This document shows positions 1 through 8,369 of a stretch of DNA of 64,000 nucleotides, piece after piece. The notes beneath the pieces are model-generated. The model saw only the letters and a program-made list of their open reading frames with translations. It was not told where the DNA came from and ran no database searches. This DNA is from Thalassobius sp965218685 (GTDB lineage: Bacteria; Pseudomonadota; Alphaproteobacteria; Rhodobacterales; Rhodobacteraceae), in NCBI RefSeq assembly GCF_965218685.1, contig NZ_OZ244657.1, positions 2,480,001 through 2,544,000 on the forward strand, in the 5' to 3' direction. Both the position numbers and the translations under genes were made by a program. How positions within the stretch are numbered: the stretch's first letter is position 1; each line of letters starts with the position of its first letter.

Positions 1-1925
1 AATCACTGATCGAGGCTTCGGCCCATGCCACCAGCGTGGACCCTTACGGTGACAAGAACGTACATCACCGGGTCATCGCGGACCATTTGCGCTCGACCTC
101 GTTTCTGATCGCGGATGGGGTAATGCCCAGCAATGACGGCCGCGGCTATGTGCTGCGCCGGATTATGCGCCGCGCCATGCGTCACGCGCATCTTCTGGGC
201 GCCAAGGACCCGGTCATGCACCAGTTGGTGCCCGCGCTGACCGCGCAGATGGGCGATGCCTATCCCGAGCTGCGCCAGGCGCAAGCGATGATCGAAGAAA
301 CCCTGCTGCTGGAGGAAACCCGCTTCAAGCAGACCCTGGATCGCGGGCTGAAGCTGCTGGATGACGAGGTCTCTGGTCTGGAAGACGGTGGCGCGCTGCC
401 CGGCGAGGCTGCGTTCAAGCTGTACGACACCTACGGTTTCCCGCTGGACCTGACCCAGGACGCGCTGCGCGAAAAGGGCCTGACCGTGGTCACCGACGGT
501 TTCGACGCTGCGATGGAAGAGCAAAAGGCCAAGGCGCGTGCCGCCTGGGCCGGTTCGGGCGAGGCCGCGGATAACGCGGTTTGGTTCGATGTTCTTGACG
601 CCGCTGGCGCCACCGATTTCCTGGGCTACGACACCGAAAAGGCCGAGGGACAGGTCGCCGCTGTGATCGTTGACGGTGCGCTGGTTGATACGATTGCCGA
701 GGGCCAAAGCGGCTGGATCGTCGTGAACCAGACCCCGTTCTATGGTGAATCCGGTGGTCAGGTGGGCGATACGGGCGTGATCCGCCGGATCGAAGACCGC
801 GATGACGTGGCCTCGGTCACCGACACCCGCAAATTTGCCGAGGGCAAAGTGTTTGCCCACCGTGTCGATGTTGAACGCGGTACGATCGCCAAAAATGAGC
901 CGGTCGAACTGGAGGTGGATCATTCCCGCCGCTCGGCTATCCGGGCGAACCACTCGGCGACGCACCTGCTGCACGAAGCCCTGCGCGAGACCCTGGGCGA
1001 TCACGTCGCGCAGCGTGGCTCGCTGAATGCACCGGATCGGCTGCGGTTTGACTTCAGCCACGCCAAGGCGTTGACCGAGGATGAGCTGTCCAAGGTCGCC
1101 GCTGATGTGAACGCCTTTATCCGTCAGAATACCCCCGTCGAAACCCGGATCATGACGCCGGATGACGCCCGTGCGATTGGCGCGCAGGCTCTGTTTGGCG
1201 AGAAATATGGTGACGAGGTGCGTGTCGTCTCGATGGGCCGTGCGGACACCGGCAAGGGCCAGGACGGTCAGACCTATTCGCTGGAGCTTTGCGGCGGTAC
1301 CCACGTCAAACAGACCGGCGATATCGGCATGTGCGTGATCCTGGGCGACAGTGCGTCCAGCGCCGGGGTGCGCCGGATCGAAGCGCTGACCGGGCAGGGC
1401 GCTTTGGACTATCTGAGCGAGCAGACCAAAACGCTGAACGCGGTTCTGGGCGCATTGAAGGCGCAACCCTCCGAGCTGAGCGACCGTGTCGAAGCCTTGT
1501 TGAGCGAACGCAAACAGCTGAGCAACGAGGTTGCCCAACTGCGCCGCGAGCTGGCCATGGCGGGCGGGGCAGGCCAGAGTGGTGGCCCCGAAGCCGAGGA
1601 CGTAAACGGTGTGAAATTCCTGGCGCAAGTGCTGTCGGGCGTGTCGGGCAAGGACCTGCCCGCGTTGATCGACGAACATAAATCCCGTATTGGATCGGGC
1701 GCGGTTCTGCTTATTGCTGATGCAGATGGCAAGGTTGCCGTGGCCGCAGGCGTCACCGAGGATATGACCGGAACGGTTTCCGCGGTAGACTTGGTTCGCG
1801 CCGCAACTCCTGAATTGGGCGGTAAGGGTGGCGGTGGCCGTCCTGACATGGCTCAGGGTGGGGGGCGTGACGCAAGCAATGCAAAACAGGCCATCGACGC
1901 GGCCAAAGCAGTTATTGGAGGATAA
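1..1925 (+). CDS. alaS: Alanyl-tRNA synthetase, 5' end outside the window
   Basis: The frame is open from the first bases of the window, so the N-terminal catalytic part is cut off; about 640 C-terminal residues remain. The piece contains the end of the aminoacylation domain and tRNA-recognition region (GRGYVLRRIMRRA), the editing domain with its zinc-type histidine pair (NHSATHLLHEAL) and the CGGTH motif that completes the editing site, and a C-terminal region with a coiled-coil stretch and a Gly-rich DHHA1-like end (GGKGGGGRPDMAQGGG). The enzyme charges tRNA-Ala in the cytoplasm and removes mischarged Ser and Gly. The next gene follows after one base, so the two are probably co-transcribed. 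No frameshift is visible. Confidence 0.98.
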   Translation, partial: SLIEASAHATSVDPYGDKNVHHRVIADHLRSTSFLIADGVMPSNDGRGYVLRRIMRRAMRHAHLLGAKDPVMHQLVPALTAQMGDAYPELRQAQAMIEETLLLEETRFKQTLDRGLKLLDDEVSGLEDGGALPGEAAFKLYDTYGFPLDLTQDALREKGLTVVTDGFDAAMEEQKAKARAAWAGSGEAADNAVWFDVLDAAGATDFLGYDTEKAEGQVAAVIVDGALVDTIAEGQSGWIVVNQTPFYGESGGQVGDTGVIRRIEDRDDVASVTDTRKFAEGKVFAHRVDVERGTIAKNEPVELEVDHSRRSAIRANHSATHLLHEALRETLGDHVAQRGSLNAPDRLRFDFSHAKALTEDELSKVAADVNAFIRQNTPVETRIMTPDDARAIGAQALFGEKYGDEVRVVSMGRADTGKGQDGQTYSLELCGGTHVKQTGDIGMCVILGDSASSAGVRRIEALTGQGALDYLSEQTKTLNAVLGALKAQPSELSDRVEALLSERKQLSNEVAQLRRELAMAGGAGQSGGPEAEDVNGVKFLAQVLSGVSGKDLPALIDEHKSRIGSGAVLLIADADGKVAVAAGVTEDMTGTVSAVDLVRAATPELGGKGGGGRPDMAQGGGRDASNAKQAIDAAKAVIGG

Positions 1926-1926
1926 G

Positions 1927-2214
1927 ATGGGCGCACTCTGGATCGCACATGTCACCGTGACCGACGAAAAAGCCTATGCGAAATATGCCGCGCTGGCTGG
2001 TTCGGCGATTGCCAAGAACGGGGGCGAGTTCATTGCCCGCGCTGCACGCTATGTTCAGCTTGAGGGCAAAGAGCGCCCGCGAAACGTGGTCGCACGCTTC
2101 CCCGATCTGGACACGGCAGTGGCGTGTTATCACAGCGATGAATACCAAGAAGCGCTGCAATATGCGCAAGGTGCATCCGAGCGGGAATTGCTGGTAGTCG
2201 AAACCAACGAGTGA
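1927..2214 (+). CDS. DUF1330 family small protein
   Basis: A 95-residue cytoplasmic protein of the DUF1330 ferredoxin-like fold family (dimeric alpha/beta barrel). The family pattern is visible: a first strand with a YAKYAA helix, GGEF, a short LEG turn, RPRNVVARFPD, and a C-terminal helix with SDEYQEAL. No catalytic role is established for the family. The start is the ATG one base after the alaS stop; a longer open frame runs back into alaS but has no independent support. The tight spacing suggests translational coupling to alaS. A strong terminator follows at 2233-2263. Confidence 0.88.
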   Translation: MGALWIAHVTVTDEKAYAKYAALAGSAIAKNGGEFIARAARYVQLEGKERPRNVVARFPDLDTAVACYHSDEYQEALQYAQGASERELLVVETNE

Positions 2215-2232
2215 CCCAATCCTACTGATTTC

Positions 2233-2263
2233 AAAGGCCGCGCCATCCCGGCGCGGCCTTTTG
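2233..2263. terminator. Bidirectional intrinsic terminator between DUF1330 gene and VOC gene
   Basis: A 9-10 bp GC-rich stem (AGGCCGCGCC paired with GGCGCGGCCT, loop ATCCC) flanked by A residues on the left and T residues on the right. It lies between two convergent genes and can serve both strands. Confidence 0.85.
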
Positions 2264-2273
2264 TTACAAGGGT

Positions 2274-2855
2274 TTAGAAGGGGTTCTTTGCGCTGCGATC
2301 CTGCGATAGCGAGGATTGGCATTCCTCGACCAGCTGTTCAATCGCATCTGCCAAATGGACCTCTTGGATGTTGTAATCTCCGCGTTCGACCCGCAACTTA
2401 TGGGCAAGGATCATTACATCCGCATGGGTGCAGCCCACGGGTGGTTCGAATTTGTAGGTGGCCAGCTCGATCAGCATGCCAAGTGGATCCTTGAAGTAGA
2501 TCGAGTCCATGAACCCGCGGTCCTTGACGCCCGAATGACCAATTCCACGAGCCTCAAGCCGTTCGGCCGCCTGGGTAAAACTGGCGCGGCTGACGTTAAA
2601 CGCCAAATGATGTACGCAGCCCGGCTCGGTGGGGGTGCGGCGGCGGTCTGCTTTGCGAGTCTCGTTGGTGAAAATCGTGATCAGGCGCCCGTCACCGGGA
2701 TCGAAATACAGGTGGCCTTCGTCCGGGTTGTCCAGATTGGGCTGGTCGAAAACGAAGGGCATGCCCAGCACGCCCTCCCAGAAATCGATGGACGTCTGCC
2801 GGTCAGCGCCGGTTAGGGTAATGTGGTGCACGCCCTGAGCTTGGATCTTGCGCAT
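2274..2855 (-). CDS. VOC (glyoxalase/dioxygenase) fold protein
   Basis: 193 residues with one vicinal-oxygen-chelate module of two beta-alpha-beta3 halves. Candidate metal ligands are His in GVHHITL near the N-terminus, His in GCVHHLAF in the middle and Glu in GMLIELAT. The closest general family is the ring-cleaving dioxygenase/glyoxalase group; a C-terminal extension of about 45 residues (after KFEPP) is not part of the VOC core. The substrate cannot be told. The start chosen is the ATG preceded by GGAGGAGACA, an excellent ribosome-binding site; an open frame upstream would run into the typA terminator at 2888-2915 and is rejected. It is a stand-alone gene between two terminators. Confidence 0.85.
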   Translation of the reverse strand: MRKIQAQGVHHITLTGADRQTSIDFWEGVLGMPFVFDQPNLDNPDEGHLYFDPGDGRLITIFTNETRKADRRRTPTEPGCVHHLAFNVSRASFTQAAERLEARGIGHSGVKDRGFMDSIYFKDPLGMLIELATYKFEPPVGCTHADVMILAHKLRVERGDYNIQEVHLADAIEQLVEECQSSLSQDRSAKNPF

Positions 2856-2887
2856 TGTCTCCTCCGTTTGAGGTAAGATACCGCGCA

Positions 2888-2915
2888 CAAAAAAGCCCGG
2901 CAAGGCCGGGCTTTG
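2888..2915 (-). terminator. Intrinsic terminator of typA
   Basis: Read on the minus strand: a 9 bp stem AGCCCGGCC/GGCCGGGCT-type hairpin with a two-base loop region and a T6 run just after it. It separates typA from the downstream VOC gene. Confidence 0.85.
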
Positions 2916-2951
2916 TGCGCAAATGCGCAGATTTTGTGAGGTGCGTGACGA

Positions 2952-4769
2952 TCAGGCCTGTTTGGCCATGCGCTTACGCTCGTGCGGGTCCAGATAGCGT
3001 TTGCGCAGACGGATCGCGTTGGGCGTGACCTCGACCAGTTCGTCATCGTTGATATAGGCGATTGCCTCTTCCAGCGACAGGGTGATGGGTGTGGTCAAAC
3101 GGACCGCTTCGTCGGTGCCCGAGGCGCGGACGTTGGTCAGTTTCTTGCCTTTCAGCGGGTTCACTTCCAGATCGTTTTCACGGCTGTGTTCGCCGATGAT
3201 CATGCCCTGGTAGACGTTGGCCTGCGCCCCGATGAACATCTTGCCGCGATCTTCGAGGTTCCACAGCGCATAGGCAACGGCGTCGCCGTTCTCCATCGAG
3301 ATCAGAACGCCCGCGCGACGGCCCGGAATGGCGCCCTTGTGCTTGGTCCAGCCGTGGAACACGCGGTTCAGAACACCGGTGCCGCGCGTGTCGGTCAGAA
3401 ACTCGCCGTGGTAACCGATCAACCCGCGCGAAGGCACATGGGCCACGATCCGTGTTTTTCCAGCGCCGGCGGGTTTCATCTCGACCAGCTCGCCCTTGCG
3501 GGTGCTGGTCAGTTTTTCGATCACGACGCCCGAGTATTCGTCATCCACGTCGATGGTGGCTTCTTCGACGGGCTCCATGAGGACACCGTCTTCTTCGCGC
3601 ATGATTACCTGCGGACGCGAGATCGACAGTTCGAACCCTTCGCGGCGCATGTTTTCGATCAGAACGCCCATCTGCAGTTCGCCACGGCCCGACACCTCGA
3701 AGGCCTCGCCACCGGGGGTTTCGCCGATCTTGATGGCGACGTTGGATTCGGCCTCTTTCATCAGGCGGTCACGGATGACGCGCGACTGAACCTTCTTGCC
3801 GTCACGGCCCGCCAGCGGCGAATCGTTGATGCCGAAGGTCACGGTGATGGTGGGCGGGTCGATGGGTTGTGCATCCAGCGGTTCCTCGACCGCCAGGGCA
3901 CAGATCGTGTCGGCCACAGTGGCCTTGGCCATCCCGGCCAGCGTCACGATGTCTCCGGCCACGGCCTCGTCGATTTCCTGCATGGCCAGGCCACGGAACG
4001 CCTGGATCTTGGTGACACGGAACTGTTCGATTTTCTGGCCGATGCGGCTGATCGCCTGAACGGTGGCGCCAACCTTGGCAGTACCCGATTCAACGCGGCC
4101 CGTCAGGGTGCGGCCCATGAAGGGATCGCTGCCCAGCGTGGTGGCCAGCATCCGGAAATCCTCGTCCTGGTGCGCCAGCTGCTTGGGCTTGGGGACGTGG
4201 TTCACGATCAGCTCGAACAAGGCGTGCAGGTCCTTGCGCGGACCATCCAGATCAGCGTCGGCCCAGCCGTTGCGCCCCGAGGCGTACATATGCGGGAAGT
4301 CCAATTGGTCTTCGTCGGCGCCCAGGCTGGCGAACAGGTCAAAGCATTCGTCCAGTGCGCGGTCAGGCTCGGCATCGGGTTTGTCGACCTTGTTCAGCAC
4401 CACGATCGGGCGCAGACCCAGCGCCAGCGCCTTGGAGGTCACGAATTTGGTCTGGGGCATCGGGCCTTCAGCCGCGTCGACCAGCAGAACAACGCCGTCC
4501 ACCATGCTGAGGATACGTTCAACCTCGCCGCCGAAATCTGCGTGGCCGGGGGTGTCCACGATGTTGATGCGGGTGGTTTTCCACTCGACACTGGTGGGCT
4601 TGGCGAAGATGGTGATGCCACGTTCGCGTTCCAGGTCGTTGCTGTCCATGGCGCGTTCGGCGACGGCCTGGTTTTCCCGGAAGGCCCCGGACTGTTTCAG
4701 CAGTTCGTCCACCAGGGTGGTTTTCCCGTGGTCAACGTGGGCGATAATGGCGATGTTGCGCAGATCCAT
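2952..4769 (-). CDS. typA: Ribosome-associated GTPase TypA/BipA
   Basis: 605 residues, the usual length for TypA/BipA. All G motifs are present: AHVDHGKTT (G1), RERGITI (G2, switch I), DTPGHADF (G3) and NKVDKPDA (G4), followed by the EF-Tu-like domain II, EF-G-like domains III and V and the BipA-specific C-terminal domain ending in KRYLDPHERKRMAKQA. The protein binds the ribosome as a translational GTPase and helps 50S assembly and stress or cold adaptation. The first 38 bases overlap the end of the upstream gene on the same strand; a ribosome site (AGGA, about 10 bases before ATG) sits inside that upstream gene, so the two are probably coupled. Confidence 0.97.
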   Translation of the reverse strand: MDLRNIAIIAHVDHGKTTLVDELLKQSGAFRENQAVAERAMDSNDLERERGITIFAKPTSVEWKTTRINIVDTPGHADFGGEVERILSMVDGVVLLVDAAEGPMPQTKFVTSKALALGLRPIVVLNKVDKPDAEPDRALDECFDLFASLGADEDQLDFPHMYASGRNGWADADLDGPRKDLHALFELIVNHVPKPKQLAHQDEDFRMLATTLGSDPFMGRTLTGRVESGTAKVGATVQAISRIGQKIEQFRVTKIQAFRGLAMQEIDEAVAGDIVTLAGMAKATVADTICALAVEEPLDAQPIDPPTITVTFGINDSPLAGRDGKKVQSRVIRDRLMKEAESNVAIKIGETPGGEAFEVSGRGELQMGVLIENMRREGFELSISRPQVIMREEDGVLMEPVEEATIDVDDEYSGVVIEKLTSTRKGELVEMKPAGAGKTRIVAHVPSRGLIGYHGEFLTDTRGTGVLNRVFHGWTKHKGAIPGRRAGVLISMENGDAVAYALWNLEDRGKMFIGAQANVYQGMIIGEHSRENDLEVNPLKGKKLTNVRASGTDEAVRLTTPITLSLEEAIAYINDDELVEVTPNAIRLRKRYLDPHERKRMAKQA

Positions 4770-5637
4770 GAGGCGTATCCTGACTTGTTCGGGGTCCGCC
4801 TATACTGCCTTTGCGAAAAAGACCAGAGGGAATGCCGCCCCAGCGTCGGATCGTGCGGATCAGGGGCGAGAGGCCGGGCAGAAATAGCCAGGTAAAGCCA
4901 AGTTTGACCGGTTTTGCCCCGCTGCCCAGCTTGAAACGGGTCAGCCCGGGCGTGTGTTTACTGTCCAGCGTGCCCAGCTCCAGCATGGTCACGCCGCGGC
5001 GGCGCAAGTTTCGGGCCGCGTGCCAGAGGATCAGGTTGTGTGCATGATGTGCGCGCCCGTCGCGACCGGACCAGCCGATGTGATAGCTGGCGCCCGGGGC
5101 ATGCAGGATGAATAGCATAGCCGCGACCGGGGTGCCGTTCAAACAAGCCTGGATCAGCAGGGTTTGATCCGTTGGCAAATGTTGCAGTACCGCGTGGGGC
5201 AGGGCGGTATAGCGCCTTTTCTCGCGCTGACGCGCCTCGTGCTGCAGCAGCCAGTCGTGTTTGTTCGGACAAAAAGGACTGCTGTGCAGGGTCAAAGGCC
5301 CCCTCATGGCGGCGCGCAGCCTGTTGCGCCACTTGCCATGCATCGCGGCCAGCATCTGTGGTTCTTCCGCAAGCTCCAGCACGGCAAGCCACTGAGGCGA
5401 TACCAATGGCACAGCGCCGGCGTTGTGCCACGCGTGATCCTGAGCGGCGTCAGGGGCGTTCACCAGCGTGGTGCGCGTCGGCCCTGTTCGCCAGTCCCCG
5501 CGCGGCAGATAGACCAGATCGCCCAAAATGGGGAGCCGACGCAAGATACTGGTCTGCTCTTGGCACCGCACACGTGCGCCCATGGTCGTAAGGGCGCTGG
5601 CATAGGCATCTGATTGTTGAAAAGGGGTCAATCGCAT
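4732..5637 (-). CDS. FemAB/GNAT-like acyltransferase (peptidoglycan-bridge type fold)
   Basis: 301 residues without signal peptide or membrane helix. The C-terminal half looks like a GNAT/FemAB fold: a strand containing GTPVAAMLFI, GASYHIGWSGRDG, a helix with NLILWHAARNLRRRG, then LELGTLD and the GLTRFKLGSG turn seen in FemAB-type and related aminoacyl or acyl transferases. The N-terminal half is less conserved and may be a second, decayed GNAT module. The acceptor is unknown; cell wall, lipid or protein are all possible. The end overlaps the typA start by 38 bases. The product is basic and rich in Trp and His. Family call is fairly firm, function is not. Confidence 0.75.
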   Translation of the reverse strand: MRLTPFQQSDAYASALTTMGARVRCQEQTSILRRLPILGDLVYLPRGDWRTGPTRTTLVNAPDAAQDHAWHNAGAVPLVSPQWLAVLELAEEPQMLAAMHGKWRNRLRAAMRGPLTLHSSPFCPNKHDWLLQHEARQREKRRYTALPHAVLQHLPTDQTLLIQACLNGTPVAAMLFILHAPGASYHIGWSGRDGRAHHAHNLILWHAARNLRRRGVTMLELGTLDSKHTPGLTRFKLGSGAKPVKLGFTWLFLPGLSPLIRTIRRWGGIPSGLFRKGSIGGPRTSQDTPHGSAQHRHYRPR

Positions 5638-5683
5638 GGCTCTTGTTAACCAAAGCGCAGTGAATTTGCGGTTAACGTCAGAT

Positions 5684-5809
5684 ATGTCGAGGAAATATCC
5701 ACCAGAATACCCGCCACCGCGCCTGACATGGCAGGCGCTGATCTTGGTCGCAACCGTACTGTCTGTGCCGGTTGCCTTGGTTTTATGGGGGATCGAAGCG
5801 TTGATGTAA
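5684..5809 (+). CDS. Candidate 41-residue single-pass membrane protein
   Basis: An open frame too short for most gene callers. It starts with a basic, proline-rich head (MSRKYPPEYPPP) followed by one strongly hydrophobic stretch (about residues 16-40: TWQALILVATVLSVP onward) and ends at LM. This is the pattern of a small inner-membrane protein with the N-terminus inside. The start is uncertain: the same frame reaches back to an ATG at 5636, which has a better ribosome site (AAGGGG) but would overlap the start of the divergent acyltransferase gene. It fills the gap between that gene and ssb. Low sequence complexity and missing SD at the inner ATG keep confidence moderate. Confidence 0.45.
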   Translation: MSRKYPPEYPPPRLTWQALILVATVLSVPVALVLWGIEALM

Positions 5810-5833
5810 AAAGCTGCCCCGGGGGGCAGCTTT
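5806..5833 (-). terminator. Intrinsic terminator of ssb (also ends the small plus-strand ORF)
   Basis: Stem AAGCTGCCCC/GGGGCAGCTT with a very short loop. On the minus strand it is followed by T5. The plus-strand small ORF stops at its left edge, so the hairpin may work for both. Confidence 0.8.
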
Positions 5834-5846
5834 AAAGGAATATGTC

Positions 5847-6350
5847 TTAGAACGGGATCTCGTCGTCGATGTCACCGCCGCGGGCCGGGCCGCCGCCACC
5901 TTGCGAGCCGCCACCATAGCCGCCCTGATCGCCGCCGCCGTAACCGCCTTGGTCACCACCGCTGGCATAGCCGCCTCCGCCGCCCTGGCCACCTTCACCG
6001 CGACCGTCCAGCATCACCAGCGTGCCGCCGAACCCTTGCAGTACCACCTCGGTCGTATAGCGATCCGCGCCGGACTGGTCCTGCCATTTGCGGGTTTGCA
6101 GCTGGCCCTCGATATACACTTTCGAGCCCTTGCGCAGGTATTGTTCGGCCACGCGGACCAGACCCTCTTGGAAAATCGCGACCGAGTGCCACTCGGTCCG
6201 CTCGCGGCGCTCGCCGGTGTTGCGGTCTTTCCAGGTTTCCGAGGTCGCGATGCGCAGGTTGCACACTTTGCCGCCGTTCTGAAACTGGCGGACCTCGGGG
6301 TCGCGACCCAGGTTGCCTACCAGAATTACCTTGTTCACCGATCCGGCCAT
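5847..6350 (-). CDS. ssb: Single-stranded DNA-binding protein
   Basis: 167 residues. Residues 1-110 form the OB fold (start MAGSVNKVILVGNLG, then WHSVAIF, YIEGQLQTRKWQDQSG). A flexible Gly-rich linker with repeated GGYGGG units follows, and the protein ends in DIDDEIPF, the acidic tip that recruits RecQ, RecO, PriA, Exo I and other partners. It binds single-stranded DNA as a tetramer at replication forks and repair sites. The ATG has GGGAGAGACAG just upstream. In many bacteria ssb lies beside uvrA; here it does not. Confidence 0.97.
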   Translation of the reverse strand: MAGSVNKVILVGNLGRDPEVRQFQNGGKVCNLRIATSETWKDRNTGERRERTEWHSVAIFQEGLVRVAEQYLRKGSKVYIEGQLQTRKWQDQSGADRYTTEVVLQGFGGTLVMLDGRGEGGQGGGGGYASGGDQGGYGGGDQGGYGGGSQGGGGPARGGDIDDEIPF

Positions 6351-6533
6351 CTGTCTCTCCCGTTGAATCGTTTGTTCCTGCTTACACCATGAGGGCGGCC
6401 AAAGGTAAAGTTATGATCGGAGGATCGCTTGCGCCGAAATCAGCAAGCCACCGCCCATCTTTGCGCCGGGGCTGGATTTCGCGCGGGTTTTGCCTATCTT
6501 GTGGTCAATTCATACTGGGTTTGGGCGATTATA

Positions 6534-7118
6534 ATGCGGAAAGTTCTGGCAATTGGCTGCGCGATATTGATCGCGTCGGGCGGAGCGGCAAGCGCTGATG
6601 TTCTGTCCACCAAGTCCCGTCTGAAGCTGTTCAAATCGCAGACGGATGTTTTGGATACCCGCGCGGCCTCGCAATACAAAAACAGCGTGGGTCTACAGCC
6701 TCCCAGCATTCATACGCCGACCAAATGGGGCCCGTTGATGTATGACGGTTCCTATCGCGGACCCTATGTTGATATGGCCCGTTCGGCCGCGCGCCGTCAT
6801 GGTGTTCCGGAAGAGTTGTTCTTGCGTCTTGTCCATCAGGAAAGCCGGTTCAATGCCAAGGCGAAGTCGCACAAAGGGGCGCTGGGACTGGCGCAGTTGA
6901 TGCCCCAAACCGCGAAAACTCTGGGTGTGGATCCGCTTGTTCCCTTTGAAAACCTGGATGGCGGTGCGCGCTATCTGGCCGAGCAATATCGCAGCTTTGG
7001 CACCTGGCGACTGGCCCTTGCGGCCTATAACGCTGGCCCGGAAGCGGTCAGGAAATATCGCGGTGTTCCGCCCTATAAGGAAACCCAAGGATACGTGCGC
7101 GCGATCTGGGGTAGCTAA
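6534..7118 (+). CDS. Secreted lytic murein transglycosylase (SLT domain)
   Basis: 194 residues. An N-terminal signal peptide (MRKVLAIGCAILIASGG, cut after ASA) is followed by a short linker and a C-terminal soluble-lytic-transglycosylase domain of about 110 residues. Catalytic Glu about residue 103 is in VHQESRFN; the GALGLAQLMP and LALAAYNAGP motifs of the lysozyme-like fold are intact. It should cleave peptidoglycan glycan strands in the periplasm to 1,6-anhydro products. The start chosen gives a clean signal peptide; a 35-residue upstream extension in the same frame is not secretory and is rejected. The Shine-Dalgarno region is weak. Confidence 0.92.
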   Translation: MRKVLAIGCAILIASGGAASADVLSTKSRLKLFKSQTDVLDTRAASQYKNSVGLQPPSIHTPTKWGPLMYDGSYRGPYVDMARSAARRHGVPEELFLRLVHQESRFNAKAKSHKGALGLAQLMPQTAKTLGVDPLVPFENLDGGARYLAEQYRSFGTWRLALAAYNAGPEAVRKYRGVPPYKETQGYVRAIWGS

Positions 7119-7205
7119 AATCGACAAAAATACTCTGGTAATTGTTTGATCTCTGTGTCACCAGTGGGCGACGGGCGCGCTCCTATTCGATACAGGCACC
7201 AGACC

Positions 7206-8369
7206 ATGATCCTCTCGTTCAAAACCACTGTCATTTTTTCGGCATTCTTCGCCTTGTTCGCCCCTGAGGTCAGCCTGGCCGACGTCACAAGAGCCCAACT
7301 GGGCGAGATGCTTTTCTTTGATACCGAGCTGTCACGCGATCGCAGCCAGGCCTGCGCTTCGTGCCATGATCCGGACACGGGGTTCGTTGATGCCAACGGC
7401 CCCCGGGACGGGTGGGCCAGCTCGATCGGGGATGACGGATCCTCGCGGGGGGCACGGAACGCTCCGACGGCGGCTTATGCGGCGTTCTCTCCCAGATTTC
7501 ACCAGCGCGCGGATGGTGCCTGGGTTGGAGGACAATTTCTGGACGGGCGCGCTGCGGACCTGGCCGAGCAAGCGGGCGGTCCCTTCCTGAACCCTGTTGA
7601 AATGGCGATGCCCGATAAAGCTGCCGTTGTGCAGCGACTGCAGGAAAACCCTGACTATGTATCGGCGTTCATGGCCTTGTTCGGCGCAGATGTTTTTGAC
7701 GATAGCGACCGCGCTTATCTTGCGCTGACCCAAGCATTGTCGGCCTTTGAACAGACTTCCGTTTTCGCACCCTTCGACAGCAAATATGACCGATACCTGC
7801 GCGGCGAGGTTCAACTGACCCAACAAGAGGATCTGGGTCGCGTGTTGTTCTTTTCTCAGCAATTCACCAACTGCAATATCTGCCACAAACTGCGCGACAG
7901 CGAGGTGGACCTGGCCGAGACATTCTCGAACTACGAATTCCACAATATCGGCGTGCCTGCGAACCTGACGCTTGAGGCCGAGCTTGGGGCCGCGGTGAAC
8001 GATCAGGGCCTTCTGGACAATCCGGCGGTCGACGATCCGGCTCAGGTGGGTAAGTTCAAGGTGCCAAGCCTGCGCAACGTGGCGGTTACCGGGCCTTATA
8101 TGCACAATGGTGTATTTCAGGATTTGCGCACCGTTGTGCTGTTCTACAACAAGTACAATGCGCGTTCGGACAAGCGGCAGATCAACCCCGAAACAGATCA
8201 GGAATGGCGCCCGCCCGAGGTGCCCGGAACCCTGTCTATGAAAGAGCTGGAAACAGGGCCGGCGCTGGATGATATGCGGATCGACGCTTTGGTGGCTTTT
8301 TTGCGTACGCTGACGGATGCGCGGTACGGGCCATTGCTGCAGGAATTGGATGCTGCAAAGGCCGAGTGA
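7206..8369 (+). CDS. Periplasmic dihaem cytochrome c peroxidase / MauG family
   Basis: 387 residues with a signal peptide (MILSFKTTVIFSAFFALFA, cut near SLA). Two c-type haem sites, CASCH about residue 50 and CNICH about residue 223, mark the bacterial dihaem peroxidase/MauG family. The conserved FKVPSLRNVAVTGPYMHNG block near the C-terminus is typical and carries distal haem ligand candidates. It either reduces hydrogen peroxide with electrons from small cytochromes or, like MauG, oxidises a protein target; the two cannot be separated here. No methylamine dehydrogenase genes are adjacent. The last base abuts the stop codon of the convergent AraC gene with no gap, and no terminator was seen between them. 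Confidence 0.93.
   Translation: MILSFKTTVIFSAFFALFAPEVSLADVTRAQLGEMLFFDTELSRDRSQACASCHDPDTGFVDANGPRDGWASSIGDDGSSRGARNAPTAAYAAFSPRFHQRADGAWVGGQFLDGRAADLAEQAGGPFLNPVEMAMPDKAAVVQRLQENPDYVSAFMALFGADVFDDSDRAYLALTQALSAFEQTSVFAPFDSKYDRYLRGEVQLTQQEDLGRVLFFSQQFTNCNICHKLRDSEVDLAETFSNYEFHNIGVPANLTLEAELGAAVNDQGLLDNPAVDDPAQVGKFKVPSLRNVAVTGPYMHNGVFQDLRTVVLFYNKYNARSDKRQINPETDQEWRPPEVPGTLSMKELETGPALDDMRIDALVAFLRTLTDARYGPLLQELDAAKAE

Noticed and set aside
3..1955. A 650-codon open frame on the minus strand across alaS
   Set aside because: It is a shadow of the GC-rich plus-strand gene; it has no family match and alaS is unmistakable.
2982..4895. A 637-codon plus-strand frame opposite typA
   Set aside because: Same cause; typA has all G motifs on the other strand.
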